Position numbers and translations under genes: made by a program. The notes beneath the pieces are model-generated. The model did no database searches, was not told the origin of the DNA, and saw only the letters and a program-made list of their open reading frames with translations. A stretch of DNA of 64,000 bases from Struthio camelus (lineage: Eukaryota > Chordata > Aves > Struthioniformes > Struthionidae): the NCBI RefSeq assembly GCF_040807025.1, contig NC_090943.1:560501-624500 (forward strand), read 5' to 3'. Below are positions 55,108-64,000 of this stretch, piece after piece. Each line of letters opens with the position of its first letter. The first letter of the stretch is position 1.

Positions 55108-58100
55108 ATGGAGCGAGAGGAGAAGCCGTTCGCGGGGGATCTGCGGGCAGCGAAGCTCGGCGGGACGCCGGGCGCCCCCGGTGCAGGTGAGCGGGTCGGG
55201 GCCGGGGACCCGGACCCCACGGAGCCCGGCAGGGCTGTTGGTGCCCGCGGCCGGGCAGGGGGTTCGCCGGCCCCGTGGGAGAGCGGTTGGGCGGAGGCGG
55301 GTACCCCGGTGCCCCCGGACGGCGGGTTTCGCCGCCGCGGCGGAGCAGGTGGCAGCGCCTAGCGCTGGACCCGGGCGGTCGGCAGCGCGCGGCGAACCCG
55401 GACGCGGCTCTTCTCCCGCAGGAGAGGGCTGGGCTGGCGCGACGCGCGACGTCGTGGTGAAGACGGAGCCGGAGGACGAGATGTACATCGGCCGTCCCCC
55501 GGACCTGGGTGAAAGGGCCGCTGCCCCCGGCTCCCCCAGCCCCGGTGAGCGGCGGCGCCGGGAAGGGCCGGGAGCTGGGTGAGACCTGCAGCCCCGCGGG
55601 GCGTCCGGTCCCCTCGGCGGACGTCCGGCGCGGCAGGGGATGCTCGGCACCCGCGGCCCGGACGCCTCTCTCCGAGGCTGCTCCTCGCCCCGGCGCCGGG
55701 GCAGCCGGTCCCTGCGGACCCGGCTCGGCTGGAGGTCTGAGCTCGCGGCGCCCCGACCCGCCTGGAGCTGCCTGGCCCTAACGTGGCAGGTTCCTCCCGG
55801 GAAACGGCGCCGCAGAGGCATCGCGGCGCCGACGCAGCCCCTGCTCCCGCGTGCCGGGGTGCCGCGAGTCGCTCGGCCCGCTTTTCGGAGCAGGGCTGCC
55901 GGGAAGAAGTGGGGGGGGCACGTCCTGCCCTCGGGCCGGGGCAGCGGACGGGGGCCAGCGTCGGCACGGGCAGGCCGCTCGGGGCGGGCGCTGCCCCAGC
56001 AGCCGTCCCCGGAGCGGGGCTCAGCGGCCGCGTCTCCCCTTCCGCAGGGATCAAAACGGAGCTCGTCATTAAAACGGAGCCGGAGGACGAGGCGTACGGC
56101 GATTTCTGCCAGACCTACCCGGGGAGGGAGGTGCCCCCCGACGCCTCCGCCTGTGAGTGGGGCCGGGGAGGGCGGGCGGCTGCATCTCCGCGGCGGGACC
56201 CGGGGCCGCGGCGCCGCAGGGCCGTGCGCCAGGGCGCTCTGGCCGCCGCTGCCTCCCCGGCCGGCTCGGCCAGGTCCCCGCGCAACGTCCCCGTGCCCGA
56301 GTTCGCCGTGGGGGCGATGCTCCCGCTGCAAACGCCGCGCGTGGGGCGCTGCGGGCGGGCTGCTCCGGGCCGCGCCGCTGCCGGCGAGCCTCCGCGCGGG
56401 TCGCGGAGCAGCCTGGCTCTTCGCCCCGGCCTCGGCGGCGCCCTCGCCGCCCGCCTAGCGCCGCGCTCTCCCGCTGCAGGCGACGCCAAGCCCGAGATCA
56501 TCGTGAAGGTGGAGCCGGACGAGGAGCCGTGCGCGGGGGGCCCCCCGGGCCGGGGTGGCCGCGGCACAGGTGAGCGGCTCCCGCGCCGTGGGACGGGGCG
56601 AGCCGGGGATGCACCCGGGAGCCCTTACCGGCCTTGCGAACGGAGAGCCCGGAGCCCTGGGAGGGATTTTTCTCCCCTGTTTATTTCCACCGCGTGAGTG
56701 AAAAGCGTAAGTGTGTTGCATTTGAGAAAAGCTGAAATAACTGAAAATTTTGAGAGAGGCGCTACCGCAAACAACCCCTGGAAGGTGCATGGAGGCACTG
56801 GATGGACAGTTTGTGACTTAAAACGGAGACAGGAGCAACTGAAGTGCAGCGTGAGTCCCTCTGGCTTGTCAAGCGCTGTAGCTCCGTGCGAAGCGAGGAC
56901 AGGCTCCTCTTGCAACGGCCGCGCAGAGCAGGGCCGGAGCCGTTCAACCAGCAAAGAGCCTGGCTATGCTGGTGTCCTGCCCGACTGATGGAAAACAGGC
57001 CGAGTGCTTTTATCACCCTCGTGCAGAAGTTGATCTTAAGGCATCCTCTGGCTGGCTGACTTGGCTGAAGCGTCCTTACGGCGTCCAGGAGATCCGTGGG
57101 GGTTCGGTTGGCTGCTGATGGACCTGGGGAAGGTTTTCAGAGGTTAATAGAAGTGGAAAGCCCACAACCAGCGTAGGTACGCAGCCAGGCTTTGCTGGAA
57201 ACGGTTACCAAATGGGACATAAGCTCTTGGCGGTGCTGTTGGCTGCAAAGCGGGGAGGGAGGTAGTGATGTCCCTGGCCCCCACGGCTAAGCTTTGGGAG
57301 ATGGGAAGTGAAGGAATGGTCCCCCCGGGACGGGACCGAAGCCCCGGAGGTGCCAGTAGATGACGGTAGCCCCGGGGTGGCACGGCACAGCCCTGGGATC
57401 TGCAGAGATGGGCTGGACGAGAAGTTTGTTCAGCGCTGCTTAGCAGACAGGCTGGCCTGTCAGGCGGTCTGCCTCCCACCCTCCAGGAGCCTTCTGGGAT
57501 CAGGAGATGTTGACTTCTTGGCAAAGAGCCTATCGCCGTCTCCCTCGGCGCAGGGTGATGCGCAGGTGGCGATGCATTAGTGAGCAGGCCTGTTACAAAG
57601 CACACGGACGCGGGGGAAAGCTGGGGTCGCGGGCGCTCCTCCTGAGCGCAGCCAGCTGCAGCGACGGGGGCCGGCGCAGCAAGGCAACCGCGAAGGCTGG
57701 GAGAGGCTGCAGGGGCCAGCCAGGCGGCGAGTGCGGGGCGTCGGACGACCACCTGAGCCACCTCGGCGTGGGACGGCGCTGCCCCGGGCCACGCGGGAAC
57801 GGCCCGAGCCCCTGGGGCGGCAGCGGGCTCGCTGATGGCAAAGGCGCCCTTCGCCGGCTGCGCGCAGGCAGGAGGGAGGAAGAGAGCCCGCCCGGCGATG
57901 AAGCACGGGAGAGGGGCAGTCTGCTTACGAGGACAGATGCAGCAGTGGAAACCTCTCACGAGGGTATATTTTTCATTGTTCGAATGAACGTTTTCCCCTT
58001 TATGTTTGCAGTGTCATCCTGTGCTTTCATATGTCTCGGTGAAGTACATCGCCTCTACTTGCACGTGCTTTGCATTATCCGCGTTTAGCTTTGCCCTCCT

Positions 58101-60408
58101 CCCAGTTCCCTTGGGTAACTGGGACACGAGCTGACGGTGGACTGCAGGCATGAGGTGCCGGGGCTCCAACGTCTGTGTCGGGAAGTCCCTGCTGCTTTCT
58201 CTCTCTTCTCCCAGAGCCCCCAGCCTGGCTCCCTGCTGGCTTCAATGTCATCGTGGTCCTCACGGCTCTCCTTCATCCAGCGCAGCTGCCTGTCGAGCTC
58301 GGGTGCTCTTCCTGGTGTCTTCAGAGGTGCCTCCCATAGCAGAAAAGGGACTTTTAGACTTAAACTATGGACATAGCCTCTGAGCACATTTGCCTTTGGA
58401 GCAGAGCTTGCACGAGGCATCGTTGAGCACGCTGGAGGCACGGTGACAGATCCGAGTGCGGTGCAGCTTGGTGCCAAGGGCTGTTTCTTCTCCCACACCC
58501 AGAATCTCCCTGCCCCTGCACCCAGGAACTCTTGGGCGCATTAAACCAGCGCCGTAGCCCAGATCTCTGCAGCTCTCTGTCAGTCTCACCTCCGTGCCCA
58601 GGGATCTCCAGAGTCCTGCGGTGCTCCAGGGAACAGCCGTTCTGGTCTCTGCTGCCCGGATGCCGCAGTGGTGCCGCTGTGCCCGCGCTGAGCGGATGCA
58701 GCTCTGCTAGCCCAGCGCAGGTCGATGCAGCCTGCACATGTCCTGGGAGTGCAGCGGGGGGTGAACTGGGCTGTGTGGGTCTCTGGAGGGCCCTGCCGGC
58801 TCCGGGCTCCCGCGGCGAGCGCTGGCGCTGGGGGAGGTTTCCCGACGGGCACGGGTTTGGCTCAGCGAGTCCCCGGGAGCAGGGGCGTACGCGGCTTCGC
58901 GCCTTGGGCTGAGGCTCCTCAGCTTTTTGCTTGCGGGTTTCTTTCCTGCTCTCATCGCTTGCCCGTGGCATGTGGTAACGGGGCTCCCTCTTCTCTTGGC
59001 AGGTAGTGAAGGTGGCAGCAAGAAGCAGCTTAAGGAAGAGCCGGAAGACGTGAAGCCGGACAAGGCTCTGCTGGTGAAAAGCCTGGAGGCCGCTCTGCGG
59101 GGCTCGCTCCGGCCGGAGCCCTGCGTCAGCCAGTGGACGGTGCAGCCGGTGCAGGGCGACGCGGCCGAGCTCCGGCGGGGCCCGGCAGGGCCCGAGGGGC
59201 CGCGGGCAGCCGCCGAGCCCATGGAGCTCTACTTGGAGAAGGGAGCAGCGCCCGTCCTGCCGACGAGCGACGCGGGGCAGAAACCGTCGCCGATCCGTGA
59301 GCAGGGCAGTGCTGCGGTCCCCGGCGCCGAGCCGGCGAGGCGCCCGCGCAGCCATGCCGCCGAGCGGCCCTTCACCTGCACCGAGTGCGGGAAGAGCTTC
59401 CAGCACCGGGGGAACCTCATCACCCACCTGCGCGTGCACACGGGCGAGAAGCCCTTCACCTGCACCGTCTGCGGGAAGAGCTTCAGCCAGAAGGGCGACC
59501 TGATGCGGCATCAGCGCATCCACACGGGGGAAAAGCCGTTCGAGTGCAACGTGTGTGGGAAGAGCTTTTGCTCCAAGCAGACCTTCATCCTGCACCAGCG
59601 CATCCACACGGGCGAGAAGCCCTTCTCCTGCACGGAGTGTGGGAAGAGCTTCAACCGCAAGGCCAACTTCATCACGCACCAGAAGATCCACCGTGGTGAG
59701 CGCCCCTTCATCTGTGCCGAGTGCGGCAAGGGCTTTTGCGCCAAGAAGACCTTCATCCTGCACCAGAAGATCCACATCGGCGACCGCCCCTTTGGTTGCT
59801 CCGAGTGCGGGAAGAGCTTCAGCCGCAATGGTGACCTGACACGGCACCAGCGGATCCACACCGGGGAGCGACCCTTCGCCTGCGCCGACTGCGGCAAGTG
59901 CTTCAGCCACAACGGCGAGCTGATCAAGCACCAGCGCATCCACACGGGCGAGAAGCCCTTCACCTGCACAGAATGCGGCAAGAGCTTCAACCGCAAGGGC
60001 ACGCTCATCACCCACCAGCGCATCCACACTGGCGAGCGCCCCTTCGTCTGCCCCGAGTGCGGCAAGACCTTCAACCTCAAGACCACGCTCATGAAACACA
60101 AGCGGATCCACACTGGTGAGCGCCCTTTCACCTGCCTGGAGTGCGGGAAGAGCTTCAAGTACAAGGGCAACCTCCGGACCCACCACCTCACCCACACAGT
60201 GGAGCGGGTCTACCCCTGCACCGAGTGCGGCAAGATCTTCAGCCATAAGAAGGAGCTCACTGTGCATCAGAGTGTGCACACAGAGGAGAGGATCCTGTCC
60301 TGCTACAGAGATGGGGAGTCCTTCAACCCCTTTCTCCCCATGCACCCGCTCCTCATGTCCTGCACCCAAATCCAGGTGCCGCTGGAAGCCTTGTCGAAAT
60401 ACAAGTAG
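55108..60408 (+). CDS. Gene D: zinc-finger protein with SUMO-motif exons
   Basis: Predicted 600 residues from five coding exons: 55108-55186 (ATG with G at -3 and +4, MEREEKPFAGDL), 55422-55544 (123 nt), 56048-56152 (105 nt), 56480-56569 (90 nt) and 59003-60408. The exon carrying the ATG begins at about 55069 after TTTCTTTGCCTCGGACAG; just upstream of the ATG it reads GKPETRLAMEREEKPF, resembling a KRAB B box. All internal exons are phase 1 to 1, and the total is an exact 601 codons. Exons 2-4 each carry psi-K-x-E-P sites, usual targets for SUMO attachment: VKTEPED (K40), IKTE (K70), IKTEPED (K76) and VKVEPDE (K112); the last exon adds LKEEPED (K143). A nuclear DNA-binding regulator is inferred. 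No KRAB A box was found. Further exons in the 2.4-kb last intron cannot be excluded. Confidence 0.82.
56570..59002. other. Last intron of gene D
   Basis: No recognised exon or repeat. Ends in TCCCTCTTCTCTTGGCAG, a strong acceptor for the zinc-finger exon. Confidence 0.5.
59003..60408 (+). CDS. Gene D terminal exon: 11 C2H2 fingers
   Basis: Entered in phase 1 (GSEGGSKKQLKEEPED). After about 115 residues of linker come 11 intact fingers, from CTECGKSFQHRGNLITHLRVH (Cys codon at 59377, residue 258) to CTECGKIFSHKKELTVHQSVH (ending near 60279), mostly joined by TGEKPF or TGERPF linkers. Helix residues at -1, 2, 3 and 6 in order: HGNT, QGDR, SQTL, RANT, AKTL, RGDR, HGEK, RGTT, LTTK, YGNT, HKEV. 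Fingers 3 and 5, and 4 and 8, look like duplicates of one another. A twelfth unit (CYRDGESFNPFLPMH) has lost its zinc ligands. The regular spacing suggests a functional array. Confidence 0.96.
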
Positions 60409-60647
60409 GAGGGGCTGGCAAAAGCGGAAAGAGCTCTGTGACTTGCCTGTGGCTCATCCCTGGAGCTGGAGTGGAGGGAGAAGGAACGACACGATAATTT
60501 TATGACTTAGACCTACTGTGGTGCTGGCAGAATATCAGGGCCCTGCCCTGGAGAGCTTGCAGCGTTGAAGAACAAGCCAACAAGCAAACCGCACGTCCCC
60601 AAAGCACATATGAACACACTTGTGACACATTCTGTGACCAAAACAGA

Positions 60648-60653
60648 AATAAA
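60648..60653 (+). terminator. Poly(A) signal of gene D
   Basis: AATAAA in CAGAAATAAAGG, about 240 bases after the stop codon. A typical position. Confidence 0.65.
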
Positions 60654-61890
60654 GGATTCAACCTTGCCCTGAAGGACGCCAAAGATAACGTAGCCCTTCC
60701 TCCGTTGCTGGTAAGAGAGGTTTCTGAAGCCTCCAGATTTAGCAGGATGAGAGCTTTCATGGACTGGAGGTCTCTGGGAAGGAGTGATCTGGGGAGCGGT
60801 TCGCACAGGGCTGGGGTCGACCTGGCCTCCCCGCGGGGTGCTTCATGTCTCACCACCTAAACGCAAGGGTTGGTGCTTGCAGGGTCTCCTGCCCAGTCCC
60901 AGGCTCGGGAGCGAGTGGGGAGGTGTTAAGCAGACTGTTTTTGCAACACGAAGGCCGGTGGTTTCTCAGGGTGCGCTGAGTGTTGCGCGTTACGGTGAAG
61001 CCCCAGGTTTCTGGGGCGGCTTCGAGCTGCTGTCGCAGCTGGTGCCAACAGCTTCCCGAGGGAAGACCTGGCAAGAGCAGAGAGCTGAAGCCCTGCCTGG
61101 TTTTCGACTAGGCAGGCACTGGAAGAAACGTCCCGTTCCAGCTTGGGCCAATGACAACTTGCAAGATAGAAACACAGCAGGCGAGTCGAGGCTCGGGACT
61201 CGAAGAGCAGCGCCCTGCCGTGGAGCTCGTGGTCTGGTCTCTCGTGGCACGGCCGCCATCCCAAGTTCACAAGGGACTGTGGCAGGAGGCATCATCCCTC
61301 GTCTAAGAGCTTACTATCTCCTTTGATGCTATTTAGAAATCTTTTGAAAGGGCATTGTACTAGATGGAAATGAGGAAGACCTTTGGGTCGCTGTGCCCTC
61401 CCTAGCCAGCATGGGGTTCTTCCTTCGCAGGATTTTCTTGCCCTGATGCTGCAACGGGTCTGATCTGGGCATCTCCTGCTGAGGGGTTTCCGTGCCCGCC
61501 CGCCATGAGATCGTCCACAACCTAACAGATACAGACTGGTCCTTGTCTTGTATAAAGGGACTTCAGCTTAGTTGCTAGTTAGGAAAGGGGTAATTTTAAC
61601 GATAAGAGTTGTTGTCTCTCCTAGTGAACGTCACAGATGCACAGACGCTGGACCTGGAGGACGACTAACTCGCGACTCAGCCCTTTCCCTTGCTGGGCAG
61701 ACTTGTTCGCGATGGTGCTTCACCAGGATAAACCGAATCTCCTCCCAAGTCCCCTCCTCGGGGCGACCGGGCTGCAGCCTCGTTCGTCTCTTGGGATGCG
61801 TCCTGCAGCTTCCACAGTGTGTTTTTGGTCGAAGCCAGTCGCCGTTGCGAGCGCTGCGCTGGTAACCCTGGGGTGGGTGTCTCGTGCCCC
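60654..61890. other. Intergenic DNA after gene D
   Basis: No recognised gene or element. Confidence 0.5.
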
Positions 61891-62660
61891 GGGCTGCCTG
61901 CGCTCCTCCCTGAACCCCGCGAGCGGGAGCTGGTTTCCTTCCGCTCTCGGCGTTCGCGGCAGCTCTCGTGCTGGAGCCGGCGGCGGCGCGCGGAGGGACG
62001 GGGCAGCTTCCGGCTGCTGCTGGCTGCCGCCGTCTCTCCGCGCCGGCGCTGCTCCGTCGGCCGGGCTGCCCGCAGCGGGAACCTGGGCTGCTCCCCCTCT
62101 CCCCTCTGCTGGGCTCCGTGGGGCTGCGCGCTCTCCTGCCGGCCTCCAGCCCTGCGCCTGCGCGTCGCCCTCGGGCGCCTTCCCCGGGCTGCCGACGGAG
62201 CCTGCCGGAGCCGGGGAAACCCGGCTCGCCCTCGGCGGGCTGCTCCCGGCGGAGCCGAGCCGCGGGGGGAAGGCTGCGGAGGCGGCACGGGCTGCGAACG
62301 CGCTGCTGGGACGTGCAGGCAGGGGCGGCGGAGGTGGGAATTTCAGTAGGTCTTGGGCAGCGGCCGGATGCCAGGGTGAGGGCCGCCTCTCGCCGCGCTG
62401 TGCTTTCGAGATCCTTTCTTTCCCGGCTCACGCTAAATCCCTGGGTGCGGGAAGCGGCTGGTTTGCAGCTCCGGGGAGAGCGCTGCCCACAGCGTGCTCC
62501 TCGCGGAGCCCCCGCGCGGCCCCATCGCCGGGTGCTCGCCCGGCCCCCCGAGGAGCCGGCAGGGGCTGCGGGTGCCGAGCCCCTCGACGGCCGTGGGACG
62601 CTCCCACCCTCATGGGCAGCGGGAGCCGGGTGGCGTGCGGTGCTGTCGGACTCCCCTTCT
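61890..62660. promoter_or_regulatory. CpG island, orphan
   Basis: CpG-dense block with GGCGGCGGCGCGCGGAGG near 61980 and many CGG and CCG runs. Probably a promoter for a gene extending beyond the window, but no exon was recognised and its direction is unknown. Confidence 0.4.
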
Positions 62661-63260
62661 CCCCTGGGTTTATTCCTCCGTAACGTGTCCTGCAACGTTA
62701 AAGCCGGGCAATACTCAATGCAAGGCCGTTCCCTTTTCTGGAGGCGGCGGCTGCTGCTAGGAGGGCTTGGGGCTGCTGTGACTTGGCATTTGCAGCGCGG
62801 GCTTGAAGATAAGCAGGGCCGGGGTGGGGGTCTTCCTTCAGCCCTGCCACATTAATGAAAGGTGTTTGTAACTCTCCTAAGAAATATTTTGCAGATTGAT
62901 TCATTTGTTGGTAACGTCCGTGTGGGCTGCTTGGAAAGGACTCTTCACTGACCTCTTCTGCATGATGTTCCTGTCGATATATAGCAAGCTAATCGTTGTG
63001 TGTGGTGTACGCCTTGGAAACGTGCTTCTTTGTAAAATTAGTCTTTTGTACCGTCGGCTGCTGGCTTGCAGTCGTGCACTGCTGCAGTCAGTTGGCAAAG
63101 GTGCCATTGGCAGGGCCCGTGGACGGTAGATGTTATCCCCAGGCAAACACTGATCCCTCTTGCTGCTGTCATTGTGGTGATAGGGCCCTTAGCTGAGAGG
63201 CTGTGGAGGCGAGAGGCCCTGGGCGGCGCTGGGAACCAAGGGCTCCCGAGCGGAAACTTG
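62661..63260. other. Stretch without recognised features
   Basis: Mixed-composition DNA between the orphan CpG island and a MIR element. No exon supported. Confidence 0.5.
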
Positions 63261-63267
63261 CGCTGAC

Positions 63268-63480
63268 TTGCTGTGTGGCTCGAGGCAAGTCTCAACGTTT
63301 CTGCCTCAGTTTCCCCATCTGTAAAATGGGGATAATAATGCTTACTGTACCTACCTCACAGGGGTATTGTGAGGGTTAACCAATTACCTACTGTTTGTAC
63401 AAAGCTTTGGAGAGGATATAAAGTGCTTGGCTATGAGACTGCTAAGTAGTAGTACTATTACTAGTACTACTGTGGACTAG
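63268..63480 (+). mobile_element. MIR-type core-SINE
   Basis: Contains CTTGCTGTGTGGC, then CTCAGTTTCCCCATCTGTAA, AATGGGGATAATAATG, ACCTACCTCACAGGGG and TTGTGAGGGTTAA in the order of the MIR core and 3' region, ending in an AAAGTGCTTGG block and TAGTAGTACTA triplets. The tRNA-derived head is degraded or missing. Confidence 0.85.
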
Positions 63481-64000
63481 GGACTGCTCTTCGATTAGAT
63501 AACACCTGTGAGAATTTCTCCTAGCAAGCCTTTGTAATGCAGCAGAGCATGGACCATATGTATTTATATCTTTTTTTTTTTTTCTAATCTAGAAATTAAT
63601 AAAAGGTGAAAACTGATATAAGGAAATTGGTTTGTCTGGTGCCATTTGCCTCGTGTTGCTGCTCGGGGTCGAGCCCGCTGCCCTCCTCCTGCTCCCCGGG
63701 GCGTTGCTGGACGCTGAGGCCGGACTCGCGAAGTGGGTGAGGACTGTTGGGTTCAGTTGTCTGTTTTTTCTCCTAGTGTTTCTATTTCTGCTCTGTTTCA
63801 GCATCAAGCTCCCTGCCCGCTTTTACAGCTGCTCTAGAGCTGGGTGGCCCTTGGCTGCAGGTGGTTTCCCCCGTGCCTCCCCCGAGCTCGGCTTCAGGCT
63901 GAGCTGGACGGCCGGGGACGTGGGTGGCTTTTCTGCGTCTGGGCACCGCCAGCTTTGCCCAGGGCTAGGTCTGCACAAATGCCCGAGGCCCCTGAAAAGG
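63481..64000. other. Right edge
   Basis: A T-rich run at 63572-63583 is followed by AATAAA at 63598-63603, which could be a poly(A) signal of an unseen transcript or part of a repeat tail. The final 300 bases are GC-rich with no supported exon. Confidence 0.4.

Overview
The window looks like GC-rich nuclear DNA from a bird, or less likely another sauropsid. Evidence: 5'-truncated CR1 LINE copies, one with the avian-type CR1 3' end (tandem TCACAGAA octamers); MIR-type core-SINE remnants; dense CpG islands; very many G-rich minisatellites; and a same-strand cluster of genes built from KRAB and C2H2 zinc-finger exons. The content suggests a gene-dense microchromosome. It is not prokaryotic, and every gene was read as spliced exons by following splice sites and codon phase by eye.

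Layout. 1-5.6 kb: no recognised gene, a broken CR1 copy, then two minisatellites. The second is built of near-consensus RFX X-box sites and abuts a CpG island with a perfect X-box. 5.9-17.5 kb: no confident coding sequence; CR1 remnants, a CpG island near 12 kb and a 15-bp minisatellite. 18.0-22.7 kb: gene A, a KRAB domain (A and B boxes) spliced in frame to a Tigger/pogo-type (CENPB/DDE) transposase. 26.8-27.7 kb: a decayed zinc-finger exon. 29.9-33.7 kb: gene B, KRAB A+B plus nine C2H2 fingers; its start codon and first splice donor lie in a 49-bp unit repeated 18 times. 35.5-41.2 kb: gene C, KRAB A plus two B boxes spliced in frame to a PIF/Harbinger transposase with an intact DDE triad. 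43.0-44.9 kb: a long CR1 copy. 50.1-60.4 kb: gene D, a B-box-like exon without a visible A box, three exons carrying psi-K-x-E (SUMO consensus) motifs, and 11 C2H2 fingers. The remainder is CpG island, intergenic DNA and a MIR element.

How the parts fit. In genes A, B and C the first coding exon ends in phase 0, the KRAB-A exon is exactly 127 nt (phase 0 to 1), each following B-type exon is a multiple of 3 (phase 1 to 1), and the long 3' exon is entered in phase 1. The KRAB module therefore acts as a phase-1 socket into which a zinc-finger array, a Tigger transposase or a Harbinger transposase can be plugged. Two unrelated transposase captures by neighbouring paralogous KRAB genes, about 15 kb apart, are the most striking content. 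The inferred role is targeted transcriptional regulation by proteins that use transposase or zinc-finger DNA binding and a KRAB effector. A second recurrent theme is a G-rich minisatellite inside or just after the first splice donor of all four genes. Genes C and D also share a promoter with a ZNF143/THAP11-type motif at matching spacing. All gene models are predictions from sequence alone; no transcript evidence was available.
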